Source: JADJLQ01 sp031417835
Lineage (GTDB): Bacteria; Bacteroidota; Bacteroidia; Chitinophagales; Saprospiraceae
Assembly: GCA_031417835.1 (NCBI GenBank)
Contig: JANOWJ010000032.1
Coordinates: forward strand, 1-64,000
Direction: 5' to 3'
DNA length: 64,000 nt
Part shown: piece after piece, positions 17,251 through 27,543 of the stretch
Layout: every line of letters starts with the position of its first letter
Position numbering within the stretch: position 1 is the first letter of the stretch
Made by a program: the position numbers and the translations under genes
The notes under the pieces: model-generated
What the model saw: the letters and a program-made list of their open reading frames with translations, nothing else
Database searches by the model: none
Told to the model about the DNA's origin: nothing

Positions 17251-17465
17251 ATTTATGGTTTATATAGCTCAAAATATCGGACCAAAGGAAAGTGAGTTAA
17301 GGATAATAATTTGGAGTAAAGTTAAAATAGCATGCGACAGGAGCTTATAAAAAACAGGTACAACGCTGAGGAATGGAGATGCGATTTCCATCGGATTGAA
17401 AGAAGGGAAAGAAAATTGATACCAACAAATAGGGATAAGGCCTACGATGTATACTTAAGAACTTT

Positions 17466-20400
17466 ATGAAATTAACATTGATTCCTACGGCACATGAACT
17501 CATTTCTAATATGAGGGCCTTTTTTCAAACCAATAACTCCAAGCTCAATTATCTGAATGAAGAGCCGTTGAGAGCGGAGTTATTCAGTTCAGATCAGATG
17601 GACCGTTTTGGTAAAAAACTTGCTAAGAATCATACGTTGAGCACTCGGCCATCCAAAGAGCACTTGCTTAAAAGATTAGCAGATAACGAAATTATATTGA
17701 ATGAAGTTCGAAAACTATTGACTGATTCAATAAGAAGAAAGCACCAAATTCCCCCGGCCGGCGAATGGTTAATAGACAATTTCTATTTGATTGAAGAACA
17801 CATCCGGAATGCAAAAACGAATTTTCCAAAAGGATATAGTAAAGACTTACCACAACTTTCAGAAGAAGGGTCGGCAGGGTTAGCGCGTATCTATGATATT
17901 GTACTACAGATCATTGCTCATAGCGATGGGCGAATAGATATGGAAAGTTTGAGTCGATTTATTCAAGCATATCAAACTATAACCAATTTACAATTAGGTG
18001 AATTGTGGGCCATACCAATCATGTTGCGCTTGGCCCTTATTGAAAATCTCAGGAGGGTATCCTCTCGCATTGCCATCGACAGGGTAGATGCAAACCTTGC
18101 TGACTATTGGGCTCAAAAGATGATTGAAACAGCAGAAAAAGCCCCAAAAGATCAGATATTGGTGATCGCAGATATGGCCCGTTCAGACCCTCCTATGGTC
18201 AGTGCATATGTCTCAGAGCTGATCCGCCAATTGCAAGGAAAAGGGCCTGACCTTGCTTTAGCACTTAATTGGATAGAACAACAATTGACAGATACTGGAT
18301 TAACGAGTCTGCAATTGGTAAATGCTGAAAATCAAAAGAAGGCAGCTGACCAAGTCTCGATGAGCAATAGCATAGGCAGTCTTCGATTACTTGGAGCTAT
18401 GGATTGGCGCGATTTTGTGGAAACTCATAGTGTGGTTGAACAAACCTTACGGGAAGATCATGATAAAGTATATGAATCTATGGATTTCTATACTCGTGAT
18501 CAATATAGACATGTGGTAGAGAAAATTGCAAAAAATAGTCCTTTGACTGAATATCAGGTGGCTAAGATTGTTATTCAGTTAATGAATGAAAAAGCAGCAG
18601 TTAATAACTCTGAAAATCGGACGACACATGTGGGCTATTATCTCATTGGTCCTGGTCTAGCGACAACGATGGAAATAGCTAAAATGGTGGTGCCATTTTA
18701 TAAAAAGATTCAATTTTTCCTTCACCGCCATCGTCTAAAAGTTTATATAGCTTCTATTGTATTGATTACCTTGGCCACTAGTGTAAGCATATTAATCGGT
18801 GCACATCTTGAAACAAAAATCGGGTGGCTACTTATTCCCATTGCTGTGCTTTCCTTAATTAGTACCAGTCAGCTAGGAATATCTATTGTTAATTTTTTTT
18901 CTACATTATTGGTAAAACCAAAACTTTTGCCAAGGATGGATTTCTCCGCAGATATTCCACCGGATTATCGGACTATGGTAGTCATTCCAGCGATGTTAAC
19001 CTCAGTGGAAGAAATTGAAAATTTGGTTGAAGCATTAGAAGTGCGTTTCCTTGCAAACAGAATCGACCGGTTACATTTTGCACTTTTAACGGATTTTACA
19101 GATGCTGACCAGCCAATAAAACCAGGAGATCAGGAACTCATCGACTTAGCTCAATTGCGTATAACAGACCTCAATATAAAGTACCAGACAGACCACTATG
19201 ACTTGTTTTTCCTCTTTCACCGGCCTCGTCATTGGAATTTAAGAGAAAATGCCTGGATAGGTTATGAAAGAAAGCGTGGAAAAATAACTGAAATGAATTC
19301 ATTACTGCGTGGAGGTTCTAAAGATCGCTTCTCCGTGATTATAGGAGACCAATCTATTTTCCCACACATAAAATATGTGATTACACTTGATGCAGATACC
19401 CAACTGCCTATGGGATCTGCATGGAAACTTATTGGTACGATGGCGCATCCGCTCAATCAGGCTTGGTACGATGAACAAAAGAAAAGAGTAACGGATGGTT
19501 ATGGCATCCTTCAACCAAGAGTAACAAATAGCTTACCCGAAGAAACGGCTTCATGGTATACCCGTATGCATGGCAATGAGCCAGGGATCGACCCTTATAC
19601 TCGGGCCTCTTCAGATGTATATCAGGACCTATTTCAGGAAGGATCTTTTATAGGTAAAGGAATTTATGATGTGGATGTTTTTAAAAAAGTCTTAGATGGC
19701 AAATTTGCTGAAAATTGTATCCTGAGTCATGATCTCTTGGAAGGGTGTTATATAAGATCCGGGTTAGTAAGTGATGTGCAATTATTCGAAAAGTATCCAA
19801 CTACTTATCGGATCGATACAAAACGCCGAGCGAGATGGGTCAGAGGGGATTGGCAGATTTTTTCCTGGTTTTTACCATTTATTCCCAATGCGTCAAAAGG
19901 ATGGACAAAAAATCCAATTTCAGGGTTGTCCCGATGGAAAATATTTGACAATATTAGGCGTAGCCTTGTGCCCATCGCACTGACCTCACTGCTTTTAGTA
20001 GGATGGCTGGTTTTGGCTTCATCCTTATTCTGGACCATTGTGGTTTCATTAATAATAGTTGGACCCATTTTCATTACTGCAGTATGGGATACATTCAATA
20101 AACCTAAGGATGTGATCATATCCCATCATATAAAACATTCAATTCGCAGCATTATAGACATATGTATAGATACATTATTTACTCTGATCTGTTTGCCTTA
20201 CGAGGCTTATATTAACTTAAAGTCAATTGGCCTCACACTCTGGCGTGTGCTGGTCACTAGAAAGAAAATGCTGGAATGGAATCCGTACTCCTCTGAGCAT
20301 AATGTTTCCAAACCTGGATTATGGTCATCCTATTCCATAATGTGGATTGAATTGGTCTTACCTGCTGTTGTTTTGGTTTGTTTGTTGATATTTGCTCCGT

Positions 20401-23400
20401 TGAAATTGATTATTGCTGGGCCTATATTGATCATGTGGGCCCTTGCTCCCTTCGTCACCTGGTGGATTAGTAATCCGCAACCAAAACAGGTAGCTATACT
20501 CACTCAAGAACAGAATATTTTTCTCTTTAAACTGGCAAGAAAAACTTGGAGTTTCTTTGAACGTTTTGTCGGACTAGAAGATAATTGGTTGCCTCCGGAT
20601 AATTTTCAAGAACAACCGATCGTATTGATTGCACATCGCACCTCTCCTACAAATATAGGCCTCTCGCTACTGGCTAGCTTATCAGCCCGGGACTTTGGTT
20701 ATATCACTTCAGGTCAACTTGTAGAACGAACTGAGAAGACATTAAACACGATGATGAGCCTGGAGCGGTTCAGAGGTCATTTTTACAATTGGTACGATAC
20801 TCAAACCTTGAGTCCATTATTGCCAAAATATATTTCAACCGTGGACAGTGGTAATCTTGCAGGTCATTTAATAGTACTCAGACAAGGGCTATTGGCCATC
20901 CCGCACCAAAAGATTTTCGACATAAAATTTTTTGAAGGTCTTCAACACACCCTCTTTGTTTTGATGGAGACATTACAAGAAAAAGACACCAATGTATTGC
21001 TGCAATGGAAATTGGATTTGGAGGCAGTGATTAATATGGGTGCTATCAAATTGAATAAAGTTCAATCGGTAATTAAAACCTTAGCGACAAGTTTTGACGA
21101 TACGATGGCATCGCTGACTTACGGTCGGCAAAGTGAAACCTATTGGTGGAAAAGCACTATGCAACAACAATTGGAGCAAGCGATGGATGAATGTAACCTA
21201 TTTAATCCTTGGGCTGTATCCATGAATGCTCCCATGGCATTTGTTGAATTGGAATTCCTCAATACAGATTCAAGCTTACTGGATCTAACCAAAAGGGTAC
21301 ATGAATTTCAAATGGTGTCACATGATGAGACTGGACGGCATGCACCATTTCAACAAGCTTTAACTGAAACTATTCGAAGGACAACTGATCGAATAAGTTC
21401 AATTGAAAATCTGGCCTTACTGTGTAATAAGCTTGCTGAGGTGGAATGGGAGTTCCTATACAATAGTTCAAACCATTTGTTTAGTATCGGCTATAATGTG
21501 ATAGACCATCGTATAGATACAAGTTACTATGATTTGCTTGCATCAGAAGCAAGGTTGGCCGTGTTCATAGGCATTGCACAAGGAAAGTTGCCTGAAGAGA
21601 GTTGGTTTGCATTAGGTAGATTGTTGACAAATGTGGAAGGGAACTCTATATTGCTTTCCTGGAGTGGTTCAATGTTTGAATACCTGATGCCACTTTTAAT
21701 CATGCCTTCATTTGAAAATACATTATTAGACCATACGTGTAAGGCAGCGGTCAGATGGCAAATAGAGTATGGAAAAATTAGAGGAATACCATGGGGGATT
21801 TCAGAATCTGGTTACAACAGAATCAATGCAAATTCTCACTATCAGTATCGTGCTTTTGGGGCTCCTGGTATGGGGTTAAAAAGAGGTCTAGAAGAAGATT
21901 CAGTTATTGCACCCTATGCCACGGCCATGGCGTTAATGATAGCTCCAGAAAAGGCTTGTGAAAACCTGGAATTACTTCTTGAAAAAGGATTTGGAGGGCG
22001 ATATGGTTGTTATGAAGCGATAGATTACACCCCATCCCGGTTGCCACGAGGCCAATCTCATGCTATCGTTTATTCATATATGACACATCATCAAGGCATG
22101 AGTTTATTATCGCTGGCTTATTTGCTGCTAGATAAACCGATGCAAAAATTATTTGAATCCGAGCCTCGTTTTAAGGCAACTATTTTATTGCTTCAGGAGC
22201 GTATACCTAAAGCAACTACGTATTTTACCCATACTACGGCTATTGCTGATATTGATTATGTATCTAGTGGTGCCGAAACCAGAATTTTAAAAAGTCCCTA
22301 TACCGCCATACCGGAAATACAATTGTTATCGAATGGCCGATACCATGTGATGTTGTCCAATTCCGGTGCAGGTTACAGTCGTTGGAAAGATCTTGCCGTG
22401 ACTCGTTGGCGGGAGGATGGCACATGTGATAATTGGGGCACTTTTTGTTATATCAGAGATTTAGAGACCAATACATATTGGTCCAATGTGCTTCAACCAA
22501 CACTCATAAGAGGAGAAAAGTATGAAGCTGCATTTTCGCAAGGTCGAGTTGACTTTCATTGTTTACACCATGAAATAGAAACCCATACAGAAATAGTGGT
22601 GTCTCCGGAGGATGACATAGAAATGCGCAGGATATTGATCAAAAATTATTCAGATAGACGCAGGACTATTGAAGTGACGAGTTATGCGGAAGTAGTGCTT
22701 GCACCGCTTGCATCTGATTTGATGCAGCCTGCATTCAGTAATCTGTTTATTCAAACCAAAATTTTACCGCACCAACATGCAATTATGTGTACCCGGAGAC
22801 CACGGTCTGATGAAGAACATCCACCGTGGATGTTTCATTTAATGACCTTGCATGGCAAAGTTCCATTTCAGATATCCTATGAAACAGACCGATCGGAATT
22901 TTTAGGTCGAGGTAATACAACCGTAAATCCTCAAGTCATGGTCAAACCGGGTCCGCTCGGCGGACACGAGGGTTCAGTCCTTAATCCAATCGTAGCCATT
23001 CGATATAAAATAGATCTCGAACCTGAAGAAAAAATAGCGATTGATATGATCATTGGGATTGCTGATTCTTCGGCTGGTTGCGAAAGTCTCATTGGTAAAT
23101 ACCAGGATAAACATCATAAAGACAGAGTATTCGAACTGGCGTGGACACATAGTCAAGTTGTACTAAGGCAAATCAATTCTTCAGAGTCGGATGCCCAATT
23201 GTATGGTCGTCTTGCCAGTTCGATATTATTTACTAACGCTACTTTTCGTGCAGATCCTGGCATCCTGATCAACAATCGTCGGGGCCAATCTGGATTATGG
23301 GGATATGCAATTTCAGGCGATTTGCCAATTGTACTTTTAAAAATCGAAGACCAAAGTAATATGCAGTTAGTAAAACAAATGGTGCAGGCTCATGCTTACT

Positions 23401-26129
23401 GGCGCTTAAAAGGGCTAGCTGTCGACTTGGTGATTTGGAACGAAGAACACAATGTATATAGGCAGGGCTTTCAAAATGATATCCTGGCTCTGATCCCCGC
23501 CGAATTAAGAGATCGTCCCGGAGGCATTTTTGTGAGAGCTTCTGATCAAATATCAAATGAAGATCGCATCTTGTTTCAAACCGTGGCCCGCATTAATATT
23601 TCAGATAATAAAACATTAGAAGATTTTGTCAAGACTAAAACGGTGGCTAAACCAATCATACCTTTGATCACAGCCACTAAAAAGTATATCCCAGCTTCCA
23701 CCAATATCCCATTGCCGACGGATTTGATCTTTTATAATGGGTCCGGAGGTTATACTGCTGATGGAAATGAGTATGTCATTGAAATAGAGCATAAAAACCG
23801 AACCCCAGCACCATGGGTTAACGTAATAGCAAATCCTAATTTTGGAACGATTATTTCTGAAAGTGGTTCATCCTATACTTGGACTGAGAACGCGCACGAA
23901 TTAAGACTTACACCTTGGAATAATGATCCGGTGAGTGATCCAGGGGGAGAAGTGTTTTATCTTCGGGATGAAGAGAGTGGTCATTATTGGACTACTACCT
24001 TTTTGCCAACCGGAAGTCAAACAAATTACATCACCAGGCACGGATTTGGGTATAGTATGTTTGAACACATTGAAGCTGGAATACATTCAGAAATGGTGGT
24101 ATATGTAGATCTTGAAGCTTCTATCAAGTTTACAGTATTAAAGATTCGAAATCAATCAGGCAGATCACGAAGGCTTTCGGCCACTGGGTATATAGAGTGG
24201 GTGCTTGGAGATAACAGAATGAAAACAGCGATGCATATTCACACCGAAATTGACCCAGATAGTGGTGTGTTTTTAGCAAAAAATCAATATAGTACAGAGT
24301 TTTCTCATAGAGTAGCGTTTTTTGATACCAATGAGTTAAAAAATTCATTTACCGCCGACCGAACTGAATTTATTGGCCGTAACGGCACCTTGCAGTCGCC
24401 TATTGCTATGACTCGTACAAATCTCTCTGGAAAAATCGGCTTGGCCTTGGATCCTTGTGCAGCTATTCAAGTCCCATTTAATTTGTCTGATGGGGAGGAA
24501 CGGGAAATTATTTTTAGACTTGGAGCAGGAAAAGATGTACAAGATGCAATTACTTTAGCCCGCAAATTTAGAGACAATGCATCAGCTCATGAATCTCTCA
24601 AACGAGTAAAAAATTATTGGAAAAAGACTCTTGGTACCCTTCAAGTTGCCACTCCTGATCCTGCCATTAATATGATCACAAATGGTTGGCTTATTTACCA
24701 GACTCTTTCATCTCGACTATGGGGTCGCAGTGGTTTTTACCAATCAGGTGGGGCTTTTGGGTTCAGAGATCAACTGCAGGATGTCATGTCACTGATACAA
24801 TCATCGCCGCAGCTGGCAAAAGATCAGATTTTGTTATGTGCTTCGCGACAGTTTAGAGAAGGCGATGTACAACATTGGTGGCACCCACCGTCAGGTCGAG
24901 GAGTGCGGACTCGATGCTCTGATGATTTTCTTTGGTTGCCGCTAGTGACTTCAAGATATGTGCTTCGTACAGGTGATCAAGCTATATTGGATGAAAAAGT
25001 GAATTATTTGGAAGGCCGACCTTTGTCTTCGAATGAAGAATCTTACTTTGATTTACCCACGATATCCATTTCATCGGCGTCCGTGTACGATCATTGCGTC
25101 GCGGCTATCAAACATGGCTTCAATTATGGTATACATGGGCTTCCATTAATTGGGAGTGGAGATTGGAATGATGGCTATGATAAAGTGGGTATCGGGGGTC
25201 AGGGAGAAAGCGTATGGATGGCATTTTTTCTCTATGAAATATTACACAGATTTGAATCCATAGCTTTAGGACATCAAGATCCATCTTTTGCTGACGAGTG
25301 TTCAAAACAAGCTCGTCAATTAAAAGAAAATATTGATAAATATGCTTGGGATGGAGATTGGTACAAGCGAGCTTGGTTTGATGATGGTACGGTACTGGGG
25401 ACTGCCACCAATGAGGAATGTAAAATTGATTCCATTGCCCAAAGCTGGTCTGTATTATCTGGCGCTGGTGATGAAAAACGGGTCCGGATCGCTATGAATT
25501 CCGCTTATATAAATCTAGTGCGAAAAGATGTAAAGATTATCCAACTTTTGGAACCGCCTTTTGATCAATCTGATTTAAACCCGGGCTATATAAAAGGGTA
25601 CGTACCTGGGGTCAGAGAAAATGGAGGGCAATATACTCATGCGGCAATATGGATGATCATGGCTTTTGCGAAGTTAGGCGACAACAAGCGGGTATGGGAA
25701 TTATTGAATATGATTAATCCGATCAATCATGGTAAAACCTCCGAATCTAAGGCTATCTACAAAGTGGAACCTTACGTAGTGGCTGCAGATGTATATGCCG
25801 GTCGTCAACATGCCGGTCGAGGCGGTTGGACCTGGTACACCGGCTCGGCAGGATGGATGTATCAACTTATTACAGAATCTTTTCTTGGCATTCATCAAGA
25901 AGGAGGTAAATTAAAAATAGAGCCTTGTATCCCGTTGGAATGGGACTCATTTAAAGTTAGATATCAGTATAAACATGCGATTTATCAGATAGAGGTTACG
26001 CAAAAAAATGGCCAGGAGGATATGACGGTGATCGAGGATGGAGTACTACAGCAAGATAAAATGATCACCCTCGACAATGATGGCTTGGTACATAATGTCC
26101 ATGTAATCATCTATAGGAAGTTGGGCTAG
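17466..26129 (+). CDS. ndvB: Cyclic beta-1,2-glucan synthase homologue (NdvB/Cgs type)
   Basis: A 2887-residue inner-membrane enzyme that probably initiates, extends and cyclises a beta-1,2-glucan, as NdvB and Cgs (about 2830-2870 residues) do. Residues 1-400 are cytosolic and helical. Membrane segments lie near 420-480, 830-880 and 955-1005. A GT84 glycosyltransferase core sits between the first two groups (LDADTQLP near 642; then HDLLEGCY and RWVRGDWQIF). A glucoamylase-like domain lies near 1430-1560 (GIPWGISESGYN). Two GH94-type repeats follow, with the phosphorylase catalytic motif GSGDWNDGYDKVG near 2563. It is a single-gene unit after a terminator. Such glucans are best known from Alphaproteobacteria, so the product here needs proof. 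Confidence 0.93.
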   Translation: MKLTLIPTAHELISNMRAFFQTNNSKLNYLNEEPLRAELFSSDQMDRFGKKLAKNHTLSTRPSKEHLLKRLADNEIILNEVRKLLTDSIRRKHQIPPAGEWLIDNFYLIEEHIRNAKTNFPKGYSKDLPQLSEEGSAGLARIYDIVLQIIAHSDGRIDMESLSRFIQAYQTITNLQLGELWAIPIMLRLALIENLRRVSSRIAIDRVDANLADYWAQKMIETAEKAPKDQILVIADMARSDPPMVSAYVSELIRQLQGKGPDLALALNWIEQQLTDTGLTSLQLVNAENQKKAADQVSMSNSIGSLRLLGAMDWRDFVETHSVVEQTLREDHDKVYESMDFYTRDQYRHVVEKIAKNSPLTEYQVAKIVIQLMNEKAAVNNSENRTTHVGYYLIGPGLATTMEIAKMVVPFYKKIQFFLHRHRLKVYIASIVLITLATSVSILIGAHLETKIGWLLIPIAVLSLISTSQLGISIVNFFSTLLVKPKLLPRMDFSADIPPDYRTMVVIPAMLTSVEEIENLVEALEVRFLANRIDRLHFALLTDFTDADQPIKPGDQELIDLAQLRITDLNIKYQTDHYDLFFLFHRPRHWNLRENAWIGYERKRGKITEMNSLLRGGSKDRFSVIIGDQSIFPHIKYVITLDADTQLPMGSAWKLIGTMAHPLNQAWYDEQKKRVTDGYGILQPRVTNSLPEETASWYTRMHGNEPGIDPYTRASSDVYQDLFQEGSFIGKGIYDVDVFKKVLDGKFAENCILSHDLLEGCYIRSGLVSDVQLFEKYPTTYRIDTKRRARWVRGDWQIFSWFLPFIPNASKGWTKNPISGLSRWKIFDNIRRSLVPIALTSLLLVGWLVLASSLFWTIVVSLIIVGPIFITAVWDTFNKPKDVIISHHIKHSIRSIIDICIDTLFTLICLPYEAYINLKSIGLTLWRVLVTRKKMLEWNPYSSEHNVSKPGLWSSYSIMWIELVLPAVVLVCLLIFAPLKLIIAGPILIMWALAPFVTWWISNPQPKQVAILTQEQNIFLFKLARKTWSFFERFVGLEDNWLPPDNFQEQPIVLIAHRTSPTNIGLSLLASLSARDFGYITSGQLVERTEKTLNTMMSLERFRGHFYNWYDTQTLSPLLPKYISTVDSGNLAGHLIVLRQGLLAIPHQKIFDIKFFEGLQHTLFVLMETLQEKDTNVLLQWKLDLEAVINMGAIKLNKVQSVIKTLATSFDDTMASLTYGRQSETYWWKSTMQQQLEQAMDECNLFNPWAVSMNAPMAFVELEFLNTDSSLLDLTKRVHEFQMVSHDETGRHAPFQQALTETIRRTTDRISSIENLALLCNKLAEVEWEFLYNSSNHLFSIGYNVIDHRIDTSYYDLLASEARLAVFIGIAQGKLPEESWFALGRLLTNVEGNSILLSWSGSMFEYLMPLLIMPSFENTLLDHTCKAAVRWQIEYGKIRGIPWGISESGYNRINANSHYQYRAFGAPGMGLKRGLEEDSVIAPYATAMALMIAPEKACENLELLLEKGFGGRYGCYEAIDYTPSRLPRGQSHAIVYSYMTHHQGMSLLSLAYLLLDKPMQKLFESEPRFKATILLLQERIPKATTYFTHTTAIADIDYVSSGAETRILKSPYTAIPEIQLLSNGRYHVMLSNSGAGYSRWKDLAVTRWREDGTCDNWGTFCYIRDLETNTYWSNVLQPTLIRGEKYEAAFSQGRVDFHCLHHEIETHTEIVVSPEDDIEMRRILIKNYSDRRRTIEVTSYAEVVLAPLASDLMQPAFSNLFIQTKILPHQHAIMCTRRPRSDEEHPPWMFHLMTLHGKVPFQISYETDRSEFLGRGNTTVNPQVMVKPGPLGGHEGSVLNPIVAIRYKIDLEPEEKIAIDMIIGIADSSAGCESLIGKYQDKHHKDRVFELAWTHSQVVLRQINSSESDAQLYGRLASSILFTNATFRADPGILINNRRGQSGLWGYAISGDLPIVLLKIEDQSNMQLVKQMVQAHAYWRLKGLAVDLVIWNEEHNVYRQGFQNDILALIPAELRDRPGGIFVRASDQISNEDRILFQTVARINISDNKTLEDFVKTKTVAKPIIPLITATKKYIPASTNIPLPTDLIFYNGSGGYTADGNEYVIEIEHKNRTPAPWVNVIANPNFGTIISESGSSYTWTENAHELRLTPWNNDPVSDPGGEVFYLRDEESGHYWTTTFLPTGSQTNYITRHGFGYSMFEHIEAGIHSEMVVYVDLEASIKFTVLKIRNQSGRSRRLSATGYIEWVLGDNRMKTAMHIHTEIDPDSGVFLAKNQYSTEFSHRVAFFDTNELKNSFTADRTEFIGRNGTLQSPIAMTRTNLSGKIGLALDPCAAIQVPFNLSDGEEREIIFRLGAGKDVQDAITLARKFRDNASAHESLKRVKNYWKKTLGTLQVATPDPAINMITNGWLIYQTLSSRLWGRSGFYQSGGAFGFRDQLQDVMSLIQSSPQLAKDQILLCASRQFREGDVQHWWHPPSGRGVRTRCSDDFLWLPLVTSRYVLRTGDQAILDEKVNYLEGRPLSSNEESYFDLPTISISSASVYDHCVAAIKHGFNYGIHGLPLIGSGDWNDGYDKVGIGGQGESVWMAFFLYEILHRFESIALGHQDPSFADECSKQARQLKENIDKYAWDGDWYKRAWFDDGTVLGTATNEECKIDSIAQSWSVLSGAGDEKRVRIAMNSAYINLVRKDVKIIQLLEPPFDQSDLNPGYIKGYVPGVRENGGQYTHAAIWMIMAFAKLGDNKRVWELLNMINPINHGKTSESKAIYKVEPYVVAADVYAGRQHAGRGGWTWYTGSAGWMYQLITESFLGIHQEGGKLKIEPCIPLEWDSFKVRYQYKHAIYQIEVTQKNGQEDMTVIEDGVLQQDKMITLDNDGLVHNVHVIIYRKLG
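22951..22965. repeat. Short perfect palindrome inside the glucan synthase gene
   Basis: GTCCGC-TCG-GCGGAC has perfect 6-bp arms. It resembles the GTCCCGC-N3-GCGGAC units in the histidine kinase gene. It encodes PLGG in a linker-like part of the GH94 region. It may be a chance GC-rich codon run. Confidence 0.35.
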
Positions 26130-26225
26130 TAATAGCAATAGGAGTAACCAGTCCGTGGAATCAACTAACCATTTGTCTAAAAAATACAGGATGGATGAAA
26201 ATAAAACATTTATATGAACCACCTC

Positions 26226-27314
26226 TCAAGCGAGTCGGGCATTTATCGCCACTACCAAACCATTGATTATCCTGGGCGAAAATAAGGTACTCTTGGGAGG
26301 CAACAATTTTTTATTGATCAAAATCTGATCGGTCGAAAGGGTAGGCGGGATGAATACAAAATCGTCAGTATAAGTTTGTTGCATGGCCATTATTTCTTCA
26401 CGCTCACCGAGGTATTCCGCATACTTTATCCGCTTGCTTTTGGTTTCATCCGTAATGTCAAAGATGTCTTGAGTCACCAGCTTTGAAAACCGGAGCGGCA
26501 TCAGAGTCCTGGATCCACCCTTGAGATGAAATCGATAGATTTTGTTTCGGTGAATAAGGTGATAGGCTTCCGGAAGGTTTGGATCATGTACTATCGGATG
26601 ACTACTACCTGTAATCTCTTGCCAATCTTGAGCTAGATTCTTAAGCTTAGTCAAAATAGAGGGAACTGTCATGGATCGAAGCGGGGTCATGATGCGAAAA
26701 AAAGTAGCGACCCTCATCTCGCTAGGCGCAAAATAGACGGTGAGTATTTTTTGAGGAGTCTTGATAGAATGCAAATAAGACAAAGAGGCAAATCGATGAT
26801 GGCCATCTGCAATCAAGGCATGGCTTACGTGGATTAAAAAATGTCGCGTGATCGCTTGTATTCTTTTTTTATCATCAATGATCCATACGGAATGCAATGT
26901 TTGCTCATCAGGATATTTAAGTTGAACCAATGGTTTGGCAGATTTAGCTTGATTCAATAGTTGATATAACGATGGGAGTCTGGGCATCAATAATGCTACT
27001 GGCTTGATCATTGCCTTTCTCGATTGTAACAGCGCTTGATGGATTCTTTCCTTTTTGGCTATGGTCTGTTCATGTGGCCGAATATGCTTTTTTTTATACT
27101 CTTCGATAGCGGTGAGGCTGATGAGGCCAGTGGATTGGAGTCCTTGATGTCGTACTTCTAATACAAAATATGCGTTTTTGCCCTGGCTGGCAGTTTTGAA
27201 GTGACCTTGATCAAAGGTTTTATTGAAGTCATCCCTCATATTCTCGTAAAATGATTCATCAAATCGAATCCGATTCAAGTCAGGAATAAATCCTTCAAAA
27301 GGGTAAATATGCAT
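26226..27314 (-). CDS. DUF1015 family protein
   Basis: A 362-residue cytosolic protein of the DUF1015 family. Hallmarks are the N-terminal IYPFEGFIPD region, RPHEQTIAKKERIH (about residues 78-92) and the ADGHHRFAS motif (about 165-175). An archaeal member is an ADP-dependent serine kinase, and bacterial members often adjoin serA or serC, but neither is present here. The function is therefore unassigned. It converges with the glucan synthase gene and diverges from the interrupted methyltransferase. Confidence 0.85.
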   Translation of the reverse strand: MHIYPFEGFIPDLNRIRFDESFYENMRDDFNKTFDQGHFKTASQGKNAYFVLEVRHQGLQSTGLISLTAIEEYKKKHIRPHEQTIAKKERIHQALLQSRKAMIKPVALLMPRLPSLYQLLNQAKSAKPLVQLKYPDEQTLHSVWIIDDKKRIQAITRHFLIHVSHALIADGHHRFASLSYLHSIKTPQKILTVYFAPSEMRVATFFRIMTPLRSMTVPSILTKLKNLAQDWQEITGSSHPIVHDPNLPEAYHLIHRNKIYRFHLKGGSRTLMPLRFSKLVTQDIFDITDETKSKRIKYAEYLGEREEIMAMQQTYTDDFVFIPPTLSTDQILINKKLLPPKSTLFSPRIINGLVVAINARLA

Positions 27315-27543
27315 AGTCGGGTTACTCTGTTGCTTAAAAATAACTCATCCTACTGTAATGCTTTTGAATATTTTTGATCAGAATCCAAAGCTACTAAACC
27401 GCAACTATTCCTACCTTGCAAGCTTCACCATAAAAACTTCCATTTTTTCAAAGAATACCTAGTGCCTGAACCGCTTGCCCACACGGTTCCTGATTAAAAA
27501 CCATTCTCGTTCATTCCTTAATTATCACACAAGGCCCTTGTTT

